From the NCBI GenBank assembly GCA_036268615.1, contig DATATV010000051.1:1-64000 (forward strand): 64,000 nucleotides of DNA, read 5' to 3'. Under the pieces are notes generated by a model. That model was not told where the DNA came from. It did no database searches and saw only the letters and a program-made list of their open reading frames with translations. Below are positions 54,440 to 62,802 of the stretch, one piece after another; positions within the stretch are counted from its first letter, which is position 1, and each line of letters starts with the position of its first letter. Both the position numbers and the translations under genes were made by a program. The stretch is from DATATV01 sp036268615. GTDB lineage: Bacteria; Actinomycetota; Actinomycetes; Mycobacteriales; Pseudonocardiaceae.

Positions 54440-55069
54440 TCAGGGTTGGGTGGAAAGCTTGCGGTACGGGAAGATCTCATCCACAATGCCGTACTCCTTG
54501 GCATCTTCCGCGGTGAGAATCTTGTCCCGCTCGATATCCAACCGAACCTGCTCCGGGGTCTTGCTGGTGTGCCGGGCGAGGGTGGTCTCCAGCAGGCGAC
54601 GCATCCGCTGGATCTCGTTGGCCTGGATCTCCAGGTCGGACACCTGGCCGTAGACACCCTCGATGGCCGGCTGGTGGATCATCACCCGGGCGTTGGGCAG
54701 CAGCGCACGCTTGCCGGGGGTACCCGCCGCCAGGATGACCGCGGCGGCCGACGCGGCCTGACCGAGGCAGACCGTCTGGATGTCGGGACGGACGTACTGC
54801 ATGGTGTCGTAGATGGCCATCAACGAGGTGAACGAGCCACCCGGGGAGTTGATGTACATGATGATGTCGCGGTCGGGGTCCTCGGCCTCCAGCACGAGCA
54901 GCTGGGCCATCACGTCGTTGGCGGACGCGTCGTCGATCTGGACGCCGAGGAAGATGATGCGTTCCTCGAACAGCTTGTTGTACGGGTTGGATTCCTTGAT
55001 CCCGTAGCTGGTGCGCTCGACGAACGACGGCAGCACGTACCGGGACTGCGGGAGATGAAGCTCGCTCAC
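54440..55069 (-). CDS. clpP2: ATP-dependent Clp protease proteolytic subunit ClpP2
   Basis: About 209 residues. Catalytic Ser lies in LGQAASAAAVIL, His in MIHQPAIEG, and a downstream Asp completes the triad. Forms a mixed tetradecamer with ClpP1 in actinobacteria. GTG at 55069 is chosen: AAGGAG lies 7 bases upstream, and a longer frame would overlap clpP1. It follows clpP1 by 22 bases. Confidence 0.96.
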   Translation of the reverse strand: MSELHLPQSRYVLPSFVERTSYGIKESNPYNKLFEERIIFLGVQIDDASANDVMAQLLVLEAEDPDRDIIMYINSPGGSFTSLMAIYDTMQYVRPDIQTVCLGQAASAAAVILAAGTPGKRALLPNARVMIHQPAIEGVYGQVSDLEIQANEIQRMRRLLETTLARHTSKTPEQVRLDIERDKILTAEDAKEYGIVDEIFPYRKLSTQP

Positions 55070-55091
55070 TTGTTTCTCCTTGACTTCTTGC

Positions 55092-55712
55092 TCAGCGGTT
55101 CCGGCTGCCGTTGCCACTCGGCACGCTGTGCGGGGCGGCCACGTGATCGACGAAGCCGTAGTCCATGGCTTCCTCGGCGGTGAACCAGCGGTCGCGGTCC
55201 GCGTCCTCGGTGATCTTCTCGACGGGCTGGCCGGTCTGCTCGGCGGTGATCTTGGCCATCTCCTGCTTCCACCGGTTGTAGACCTGCGCCTGGATCGCGA
55301 TGTCCGACGCCGTGCCACCGACACCGGCGGAGGGCTGGTGCATCATGATGCGCGCGTGCGGCAGGGCGTAGCGCTTACCCGGCGCACCGGAGGAGAGCAG
55401 GAACTGACCCATCGACGCGGCCAGGCCCATCGCCCAGGTGGCCACGTCGGGCTCAATCAGCTGCATGGTGTCGTAGATCGCCATCCCGGCGGTGACCGAG
55501 CCACCGGGCGAGTTGATGTACAGGGTGATGTCGGATTCGCCCTCTTCGGCGGCGAGCAGCAACAGCTGCGCGGTGATCCGATTGGCGACCTCGTCGTTCA
55601 CCTCGGAACCGAGGACGACGATGCGCTCCTGAAGCAGTCGCTCATACACCGAGTCGGTCAGGTTGAGGCCCGAGGTGCTGGTCCGCATCTGGGGCGGGAG
55701 CTGCTGCGTCAC
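55092..55712 (-). CDS. clpP1: ATP-dependent Clp protease proteolytic subunit ClpP1
   Basis: 206 residues. Serine motif MGLAASMGQFLLSSG, His in MMHQPSAG, and YINSPGGSVTAGMAIYDTM of the ClpP fold. GTG start with AGAAGG upstream. First gene of clpP1-clpP2, with a ClgR-type box about 130 bases upstream, so likely induced with other Clp genes by ClgR. Confidence 0.96.
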   Translation of the reverse strand: MTQQLPPQMRTSTSGLNLTDSVYERLLQERIVVLGSEVNDEVANRITAQLLLLAAEEGESDITLYINSPGGSVTAGMAIYDTMQLIEPDVATWAMGLAASMGQFLLSSGAPGKRYALPHARIMMHQPSAGVGGTASDIAIQAQVYNRWKQEMAKITAEQTGQPVEKITEDADRDRWFTAEEAMDYGFVDHVAAPHSVPSGNGSRNR

Positions 55713-55839
55713 GTCTGCCTGCCTTCTGACTTCTCAACACGACCATCCCGGTACCGCCGGGTGCCGTAACGGGGGTTTCCTGCTGTCTGACACCGACACT
55801 AACGAAGGCGGGCGGCCGGGAAGTCCCGACACCGCCCGC

Positions 55840-55853
55840 GTTCGCTGATAGCG
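55840..55853 (-). promoter_or_regulatory. ClgR-type box upstream of clpP1
   Basis: GTTCGCTGATAGCG matches the ClgR consensus GTTCGC-N5-GCG described for Streptomyces clp promoters. It lies between tig and clpP1, about 128 bases upstream of the clpP1 GTG, consistent with an activator site. Confidence 0.65.
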
Positions 55854-55939
55854 TGTAAAACCTGCCAAAAAAGGCCAATGACCAGCACCACCGAGGCGAT
55901 TCACGTTATTCCACGGTGGCGCCGGTCACGCCGGGAGGG

Positions 55940-57334
55940 TCACTCCGCGGCCACGGGCTCCTGTGCCGACTCGTCGGTCGGCTCGGCCGGAGCGGTGTCC
56001 TCCGGCCCGTTCTCCTCGGCCCCGAACAGTGCGTCCAGCTCCACCTCGGCGCCGTTCTCGTCGGTCACCTTGGCCTTGCGCACGACCTGGGCCAGCGCCT
56101 TGCCGCGGCGCACGTCGGCGAAGATCGCGCCGAGCTGGCCGGACTGCTGGGCCCGCTGGACGTACTCGTCCGGGCTCACGCCGAACCGCTGGGCCTGGTA
56201 GACGATCCGCTCGGTGAGCTCGGTGTCGCTGACGTTGACCTTCTCGGCGTCGGCGATGGAGTCGAGCACCAGCTGCGTCTTGACCGCCTTCTCGGCGTCG
56301 GCGCGGGTCTCCGCGTCGAACTCCTCGATGCTCTGGCCCTGCTCGGTCAGCCACTCGGCGAACTTCGCCTCGTCGTGGTCGAACGGGTGGATGGCGTCGT
56401 GCTTGCGGTTCTCGATCTCGCCGGCGACGACGGCCTCGGGCAGCGGCACCTCGGTGGCCTCCAGCAGCGCGTCCAGGACCTTGTCCCGGGCCTGCACGGC
56501 CTGCTGCATCTGCTTGACCCGGCCCAGCCGTTCGCGCAGGTCCGCCTTGAGCTCCTCCAGCGTGTCGAACTCGCTGGCCAGCTGGGCGAACTCGTCGTCG
56601 GCCTCGGGGAGCTGACGCTCCTTGACCGACTGCACGGTCACCGTGACCTCGGCGTCCTTGCCGGCGTGGTCGCCGGCCACCAGCTTGCTGGTGAAGGTCC
56701 TGGCCTCGCCGGCCGACGCGCCCACCAGGGCGTCGTCGATGCCGTCGATGAGCTGGCCGGAGCCGACCTCGTAGGACAGGCCCGTGGTGGCGGCCTCCTC
56801 GACCTCGGCGCCGTCGACGGTGGCCGACAGGTCGATGACGACGAAGTCGCCGGTGGCCACCGGGCGCTCGACGCCGGTCAGCGTGCCGAACCGAGCGCGC
56901 AGCTCGTCGACCTGCTCGTCCACGTCGCTCTCGGCGGTCGGCGCCTCGTCCACGGTCACCGCGAACCCGTCGAACGCGGGCACGGTGATCTCCGGACGCA
57001 CGTCCACCTCGGCGGAGAAGGACAGCGTCTCGCCGTCCTCCAGCTTGGTGACCTCGATGTCGGGCCGGCCGAGGGTACGAACCTCGCCGCCGTTCACGGC
57101 CTCCATGTACTTCGCCGGAATGGCCTCGTTGACGACCTCATCCAGCACGACACCTCGGCCCAGCTTGCTCTCCAGCACACGGGCCGGGGCCTTGCCGGGA
57201 CGGAAACCCGGGATACGTACCTGCTTGGCGAGCTTCCGGTAAGCGCGGTCGAAGCTCGGCTTGAGCTCGTCGAACGGCACCTCGACGCTGATCCGGACCC
57301 TCGTCGGGCTGAGCTGCTCGACGGTGCTCTTCAA
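55940..57334 (-). CDS. tig: Trigger factor
   Basis: About 464 residues. Ribosome-bound chaperone and peptidyl-prolyl isomerase. The ribosome-binding domain contains IPGFRPGKAPARV, the FKBP-like domain VIDLSATVDG, and a long helical C-terminal domain ends in an acidic tail. The start is proposed as TTG at 57334 with GAGGAG 6 bases upstream, giving KSTVEQLSPTRVR as in homologues. The longer ATG frame adds an unlikely sequence. Next gene is clpP1, conserved order. Confidence 0.95.
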   Translation of the reverse strand: MKSTVEQLSPTRVRISVEVPFDELKPSFDRAYRKLAKQVRIPGFRPGKAPARVLESKLGRGVVLDEVVNEAIPAKYMEAVNGGEVRTLGRPDIEVTKLEDGETLSFSAEVDVRPEITVPAFDGFAVTVDEAPTAESDVDEQVDELRARFGTLTGVERPVATGDFVVIDLSATVDGAEVEEAATTGLSYEVGSGQLIDGIDDALVGASAGEARTFTSKLVAGDHAGKDAEVTVTVQSVKERQLPEADDEFAQLASEFDTLEELKADLRERLGRVKQMQQAVQARDKVLDALLEATEVPLPEAVVAGEIENRKHDAIHPFDHDEAKFAEWLTEQGQSIEEFDAETRADAEKAVKTQLVLDSIADAEKVNVSDTELTERIVYQAQRFGVSPDEYVQRAQQSGQLGAIFADVRRGKALAQVVRKAKVTDENGAEVELDALFGAEENGPEDTAPAEPTDESAQEPVAAE

Positions 57335-57575
57335 CGTGATCTCCTCGTCGGAACATGACATGTAACACCCACGCGCGAAACCCACGGAGGATGCCACCCG
57401 AGTCTACGATGCCGGCCGGTCCGCCCAGCCGGCGCACCGTGCCTTGTGACCTCGGTGGGTGAATCCTGGTCAAATCCGGACAACCACACCGGGAACCTGT
57501 ATGGTACAGCCATCTCCATCGGCGCAGTTCGCCGCGCGGTTCACGGACCCGGGGCGGGAAGGGAGACTGGCTCGA

Positions 57576-60047
57576 GTGCGGCCCAACCCCTTGCTCCACT
57601 CGTACCCGGCTCACCAGCAGCCGAACCCCACCCGCGCGATCCCGGCCAGGGCGCTCATCGTGTCCGCCGACATGGGCGAAGGACACAATGCCACCGGCCG
57701 GGCCCTGGATGAAGCCGCCGCCACGCAGTGGCCGGGTGTTGTCACCCGATGGGTGGACACGCTGGATGTGATGGGCCGCGGGGTCGGCCCGCTGTTCCGG
57801 CAGATCTATGTGGCCAATGTGGAGCGCACCCCCTGGCTGTACGAGTTCTTCTACGACTCACTGTGCCGGATGCCCTGGTTCGCCTCGGCCTCCAAGAGCT
57901 TCGTCGGCATCTGGGCCGGCCCCCGGCTGGCCCGCCAGGTCGCCGAGTTCCAGCCCGACGTGGTGCTGTCCACCTACCCGCTGGGCACCGCCGGACTGGC
58001 CTGGCTGCGCCGGCACGGCAAGCTGGACGTCCCGGTCGGCGCCTGGGTCTCCGACTTCGCGCCGCACCCGTTCTGGGTCTACCGGGACATCGATCTCAAC
58101 CTGGTGATGCACCCGGTCGCGGTGGCCAAGGCCGCCGAGTGGGTGCCCGGTGCGCCGGTCGCGGTGTCCGCGCCGCCGGTGGTCGGCAGGTTCGGCCCGG
58201 GCGACCGGCTCGACGCCCGCCGCCACCTCGACCTCGCACCGGACGCCTTCCTGGCCTTCGTCTCCTGCGGCTCGCTCGGCTTCGGCAGCGTCGGCTCCGC
58301 GGTCGCCACACTGCTGGCCGCCGATCCCCGGGTGCACGTCGTGGTGGCCTGTGGTCGCAACGCGGCGCTGCGGGCGAGTCTGCTCGCCGACGGCGACCAC
58401 GACGGCCGGCTGCGCGCACTGGGCTGGACCGATCAGATGCCCGCGCTGACCGTGGCCAGCGACGTGGTGGTGACCAACGCCGGCGGCGCGACCTCGCTGG
58501 AGGCGCTGGCCTGCGGCCGGGCGGTGCTGATGTACCGGCCGATCGCCGCGCACGGCCGGGCCAACGCCGAACTGATGGCCGCCGCCGGACTCGCCGAGGT
58601 GTGCGAGGACGAGCGGGAACTCACCGCTGCCGTGCGCCGGCTGCTCGACCAGCCGGACACGTTGGCCACGATGGAGCGAGCCGCTCTGGACAATGCGGAG
58701 GAACAACAGGTGGGTGACGGCCTGGACGCCCTGCTCGACCGGGCCGAACGCGACCGGGCACCCGAGGTGCGCCGGCTGCGGCCGGAGGACGCGCTGTTCG
58801 TGCACGTGCAGAACGACCAGGTGCCGCAGGTCATCGGCGCGGTCCTGGTACTGGGCAACAAGGCGGACGGCAGCCCTCCCACCTGGGAGGACGCGGTGTA
58901 CCTGATGGACGCCGCGCCGGGCCTGCACGGCTGGATCGACCCCGGCTCGGCCTGGCACGGCCCCAGCTGGCGGGCCGACCCGTCGATCACCACCGCCGAC
59001 GTGGTGGAGGAGAGCTGGCTGGACCGGCCGGCCGACCTGAGCACGGTGATGGACGACTTCTTCTCCACCCCGCTACCCGTGCTCGCCGGGCGCATCCGGG
59101 CCGGTGAGGCGCGGTTGGTGCACGGCTTCGAGCCCTACGGCCCGGACAACGCGCGGTCGGCGCTGCTGCTCAAACTGCACCACGCCACCGCGGACGGCAT
59201 CGCGGTGATCGGCGCGCTGGTCAACCGCACCCGGGACAAGCCGTTCATCGTCGAACACCCGGACCAGCCGATCGGTCCGCGCGGGTTCAAGGCCCGGCTG
59301 GCCGACACGGGTGAGCTCGTCCGCGGCCTGGTCGCGCTGGCCTCCGCGGGCCGGGCGACTCCCTCACTGCTCAACGGTCCGGTCAGCAGCGGCGCCCGGC
59401 ATCACGCCGTGGTGGATCTGCCGCTCGCCCAGCTGCGCGCGGCGGCTCGCGGATTCCATTGCACCACAACGGATCTGGCCACCTCGCTGGTCGCCGACGC
59501 ACTGCACCGGGTGCTGCACGAGCACGGCCCGGGGCCGGAGCGGCTGCGGGTGATGATGCCCCGCTCGACCCGCACCACCAGCACCTTCCGCACCGCCGGC
59601 AACCGCACCGGCGCCGCCTCGGTCGACCTGGCCGTCGGCCCGATGCCACTGGCCGAGCGAGTGGCCGACACGGTCTCGGCGACCAGCCGGCAGATCGCCT
59701 CCAGCGCGCCGCACGCGGCCCACGCGGTCGTCCGCGTGCTGGGTCTGCTGCCGCCCTGGCTGCACGCGATCCTCGCCCGGTGGGTCTACCGGTCCACCTG
59801 GTTCAACGCGATCGCCTCGGTGCTGCCCGCCGCGCGCTCGGCGGTGATCCTGCGGGGTTCCCGGATCGGCCCGGTCTATCCGGTGCTCGCGCTCGCGCCG
59901 GGGGTCCGGCTGTCCATCGGCGTGATGACCTGGGGGGACGACCTGACCGTGTGTGTCAGCGGGGACGCCGGCATCGGCGGCACGATCGACGGGCTCGGTG
60001 AGGCGATCCGGGTGGCGTTCAAGGAGATGCGGACCGCGCACTCGTGA
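57576..60047 (+). CDS. Glycosyltransferase (GT28/MGDG-synthase-like) fused to WS/DGAT acyltransferase
   Basis: About 823 residues. The N-terminal half (about 20-385) resembles MGDG synthase/MurG-type glycosyltransferases, with SADMGEGHNATG and NAGGATSLEALACGRAV for nucleotide-sugar binding. The C-terminal half (about 400-820) is a wax ester synthase/diacylglycerol acyltransferase domain with KLHHATADG (HHxxxDG), NRTGAASVDL and GVMTWGDDLTVCV. A combined glycolipid glycosyl- and acyltransferase is inferred. GTG at 57576 is used; ATG at 57501 is possible. Overlaps the next gene by 4 bases. Confidence 0.85.
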   Translation: MRPNPLLHSYPAHQQPNPTRAIPARALIVSADMGEGHNATGRALDEAAATQWPGVVTRWVDTLDVMGRGVGPLFRQIYVANVERTPWLYEFFYDSLCRMPWFASASKSFVGIWAGPRLARQVAEFQPDVVLSTYPLGTAGLAWLRRHGKLDVPVGAWVSDFAPHPFWVYRDIDLNLVMHPVAVAKAAEWVPGAPVAVSAPPVVGRFGPGDRLDARRHLDLAPDAFLAFVSCGSLGFGSVGSAVATLLAADPRVHVVVACGRNAALRASLLADGDHDGRLRALGWTDQMPALTVASDVVVTNAGGATSLEALACGRAVLMYRPIAAHGRANAELMAAAGLAEVCEDERELTAAVRRLLDQPDTLATMERAALDNAEEQQVGDGLDALLDRAERDRAPEVRRLRPEDALFVHVQNDQVPQVIGAVLVLGNKADGSPPTWEDAVYLMDAAPGLHGWIDPGSAWHGPSWRADPSITTADVVEESWLDRPADLSTVMDDFFSTPLPVLAGRIRAGEARLVHGFEPYGPDNARSALLLKLHHATADGIAVIGALVNRTRDKPFIVEHPDQPIGPRGFKARLADTGELVRGLVALASAGRATPSLLNGPVSSGARHHAVVDLPLAQLRAAARGFHCTTTDLATSLVADALHRVLHEHGPGPERLRVMMPRSTRTTSTFRTAGNRTGAASVDLAVGPMPLAERVADTVSATSRQIASSAPHAAHAVVRVLGLLPPWLHAILARWVYRSTWFNAIASVLPAARSAVILRGSRIGPVYPVLALAPGVRLSIGVMTWGDDLTVCVSGDAGIGGTIDGLGEAIRVAFKEMRTAHS

Positions 60048-60997
60048 GCGCGGTGGTCGAACTCGCCGCCGGCGCCAGCAGCCAGGCGGCGCAGGACACC
60101 ACGCACCTGTGGATCGCCGTCCCGGCCGCGCTGGCCAGCGCGTTCTGCTTCGGGCTGACCGGCGCGCTGCAGTACGCCGCAGCCGCCCGGGTGCCGTTCC
60201 GGCCGGCGCTACGCCCGTCGCTGCTGTTCGACCTGGCCCGCGAACCGATCTGGCTGATCTCGCTGCTGTCCAGCGGCGCCGGCAGCCTGCTGCAACTGCT
60301 CGCCCTGGGCACCGGTCCGCTGGTGCTGGTGCAGCCGCTGCTGGTCAGCGGGCTGTTGTTCGCGGTGGTCATCCGCAGCATGTTGGCGCACAAGACTCCG
60401 CCCGCCTACGTGCTGGGCGGCGCCAGCCTGTGTGTCGCCGGGCTCGCGGTGTTCCTGCTGCTGTCGCGGCCCAGTGGCGGCATCAACTGGATCACCCTCG
60501 GCGCGGTGCTGCCCCTGGGCATCGGGCTGGCCGTGATCCTCACCGGCTGCCTGGTCGTCGCGGCCAGGCACAGCGGCCAGGCGCACACGTTCGCGCTGGC
60601 GCTGGGCGCCGGCGTGCTCTACGGCGTGACCGCCGGGATGATCAAGCTCGCGCTGGGCCAGTTGCAGACCGGTGGCATTCCGGCGCTGCTGACCAGTTGG
60701 CCGCTGTACGCGGTGATCGTCTGCGGCCCGGCCGGTTTCCTGTTGAACCAGAACGCTTATCAGCACAACAAGCGGATGGCCCCTGCGCTCGCGGTGATCA
60801 CCGTGACCGATCCGCTGGTGGGCATCGGCGTGGGTGTGCTGTGGTTGGACGAGCAACTGCGCAGCGGGGCCGGTTCGGTCGTCGGCCAGGTGCTCGCGCT
60901 GGCCGGACTGGTGACCGGCGTGTGGCTGCTCGCGCACGCCGCCCCGCAGGTGGCCGCCAAGCACCAGAACTCGACGGACAAGGTGGGCACCGGGTGA
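60044..60997 (+). CDS. EamA/DMT-type membrane transporter
   Basis: 317 residues with about ten helices; the fold and length fit the drug/metabolite transporter superfamily. Segments such as FCFGLTGALQYAAAARV and GPAGFLLNQNAYQHN resemble DMT proteins found with lipid genes. GTG overlaps the acyltransferase stop (GTGA). Could flip or export the product of the fused enzyme; substrate unknown. Confidence 0.85.
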   Translation: MSAVVELAAGASSQAAQDTTHLWIAVPAALASAFCFGLTGALQYAAAARVPFRPALRPSLLFDLAREPIWLISLLSSGAGSLLQLLALGTGPLVLVQPLLVSGLLFAVVIRSMLAHKTPPAYVLGGASLCVAGLAVFLLLSRPSGGINWITLGAVLPLGIGLAVILTGCLVVAARHSGQAHTFALALGAGVLYGVTAGMIKLALGQLQTGGIPALLTSWPLYAVIVCGPAGFLLNQNAYQHNKRMAPALAVITVTDPLVGIGVGVLWLDEQLRSGAGSVVGQVLALAGLVTGVWLLAHAAPQVAAKHQNSTDKVGTG

Positions 60998-61734
60998 ACC
61001 TCGACGGAGCGACCGTGCTGGTCACCGGGGCGTCCTCGGGCATCGGTGCGGCCACCGCCGAACTGCTGGCCCGCCGGGGCGCCAAAGCACTGCTGGTCGG
61101 CCGGGACACCGACGCGCTGACCGCACTCGCGCAGCGCACCGGCGGCCGGTTTCTCGCCGCCGACCTGGCCCGCTCCGACACGGTGCCGGCGATCGTGGAC
61201 TGGGCCGGCGAGGTGGACGTGTTGGTGTGCAACGCCGGCGTCGGTTTCGCCGGGTCGCTGGCCGACATGCCCGAGCACTCGGTGGACGAACTGGTCACCG
61301 TCAACCTGACCGCACATCTGCGGTTGACCAGGCTGCTGCTGCCGGCGATGCTCACCCGCGGCCGCGGGCAGCTGGCCTTCGTGTCGTCCATCGCCGGCTG
61401 CCTCGGGGTCGCCGACGAGGCGGTCTACTCGGCCACCAAGAGCGGGCTGCGCACGTTCGCCGACAGCGTCCGGCTGGCCGTGGCCGGTTCCGGGGTCGGC
61501 GTGTCCGTGCTCGTGCCCGGCGTGGTGGACACGCCGTTCTTCGACCGCCGCGGCCGGCCCTACGACCGCAGCCGCCCCCGCCCGGTGCCGGCGACGAAGG
61601 CCGCCGCGGTGCTGGTGGCCGCGATCGAACGCAACCGCCCGGAGGTCTTCATCCCGGCCTGGCTGCGCTTCCCGGCCCGGCTGCACGGCGCCGCGCCCGC
61701 CCTGGTCCAGGCGCTGGAACGGCGCTTCGGCTAG
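60994..61734 (+). CDS. Short-chain dehydrogenase/reductase
   Basis: 246 residues, classical SDR: TGASSGIGAATA, NAGVG and the catalytic YSATK with SSIAG. The C-terminal stretch FIPAWLRFPARLHG is like SDRs acting on acyl or lipid substrates. GTG overlaps the transporter stop by 4 bases, so all three genes form one tightly coupled operon, possibly reducing a keto- or fatty-acyl group. Confidence 0.9.
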   Translation: MNLDGATVLVTGASSGIGAATAELLARRGAKALLVGRDTDALTALAQRTGGRFLAADLARSDTVPAIVDWAGEVDVLVCNAGVGFAGSLADMPEHSVDELVTVNLTAHLRLTRLLLPAMLTRGRGQLAFVSSIAGCLGVADEAVYSATKSGLRTFADSVRLAVAGSGVGVSVLVPGVVDTPFFDRRGRPYDRSRPRPVPATKAAAVLVAAIERNRPEVFIPAWLRFPARLHGAAPALVQALERRFG

Positions 61735-61746
61735 CCCCGGACACGC

Positions 61747-61779
61747 CGCTGCCCCGACCGGAAACCGGCCGGGGCAGCG
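61747..61779. terminator. Bidirectional terminator between SDR and hpnH
   Basis: CGCTGCCCCGACCGG (61747-61761) pairs with CCGGCCGGGGCAGCG (61765-61779) with one mismatch and a 3-base loop, between convergent stops at 61734 and 61792. Confidence 0.8.
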
Positions 61780-61791
61780 TGTTTCGCAGCT

Positions 61792-62802
61792 TTACTGCTC
61801 GCGCATCGCGCGGATCGACTCCCGCAGCGAGGACGTGGTCGCCAGCACGGCGCTGGGTTCGTAGCCGCAGTGCGCCATGCAGTTGTTGCAGCGCGGGTCC
61901 TTGCCGCGACCGTAGGAATCCCAGTCGGTGGTCTCGATGAGTTCCTTGTAGGTCTTGACGTAGCCGTCGTTCATCAAATAGCACGGCTTCTGCCAGCCGA
62001 GCAGCGAGTAGGACGGGATGCCCCACGCGGTGCACTCGAACTCCACCTTGCCCTCAAGGAAGTCGAGGAACAGCGGCGAGTGCGAGAGGCGCCACTTCTT
62101 GCGCCGGCCGTCCGCGAACGCCTTGCGGAACAGCTCCTTGGTCTCCTCGATGCCCAGGAAGTGCTCCTGGTCGGGAGCCTTCTCGTAGGCGTATGCCGGC
62201 GAGATCATCATCTCGTCGACCTTGAGGTCGTCGTTGAGGTAGTTCATCACGTCGATCACGGTCTGCGGCGTGTCGGTGTTGAAGAACGTGGAGTTCGTGG
62301 TCACCCGGAACCCGCGGCTCTTCAGCTCCTTGATCGCCTCGACCGCCTCCTCGAACACGCCCTCCTTGGAGACCGACTCGTCGTGGCGTTCCTGGAGACC
62401 GTCGATGTGCACGGCCCACTGGAAGTACGGGGAGGGCTTGAAGTTGAACTTGTCGATCCGCTTGCGCACCAGCATCGCGTTGGTGCACAGGATGACGAAC
62501 TTCTTGCGCTTGACCAACTCGTTGACGATCTCGTCGATCTGCGGGTGCATCAGCGGCTCGCCACCGGCGATGGACACGGCCGGCGAGCCCGACTCCAGCA
62601 CCGCGCCGATGGCCTGCTCCACCGGCATCCGCTGGCGCAGGATCTCATGCGGGTGCTGGATCTTGCCGCAGCCGTTGCACGCGAGATTGCAGGCGAACAG
62701 CGGTTCCAACTCGACCACGAGCGGGAACTTCTTCACGCCCTTGATCTTGTTCTTCATCACGTAGGCACCGATGCGAACGGCCTGGCGAAGGGGTACTGGC
62801 AT
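61792..62802 (-). CDS. hpnH: Adenosyl-hopene transferase HpnH
   Basis: 336 residues. Radical SAM enzyme adding adenosine to a hopene precursor, the first step to extended hopanoids. Cluster motif CNLACNGC near residue 38 and GGEPLMHPQIDEIV follow the family. Additional cysteines near the C-terminus (CNNCMAHC) bind an auxiliary group. ATG overlaps the upstream gene stop by one base (TAATG). Implies hopanoid synthesis beyond the window edge. Confidence 0.94.
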   Translation of the reverse strand: MPVPLRQAVRIGAYVMKNKIKGVKKFPLVVELEPLFACNLACNGCGKIQHPHEILRQRMPVEQAIGAVLESGSPAVSIAGGEPLMHPQIDEIVNELVKRKKFVILCTNAMLVRKRIDKFNFKPSPYFQWAVHIDGLQERHDESVSKEGVFEEAVEAIKELKSRGFRVTTNSTFFNTDTPQTVIDVMNYLNDDLKVDEMMISPAYAYEKAPDQEHFLGIEETKELFRKAFADGRRKKWRLSHSPLFLDFLEGKVEFECTAWGIPSYSLLGWQKPCYLMNDGYVKTYKELIETTDWDSYGRGKDPRCNNCMAHCGYEPSAVLATTSSLRESIRAMREQ

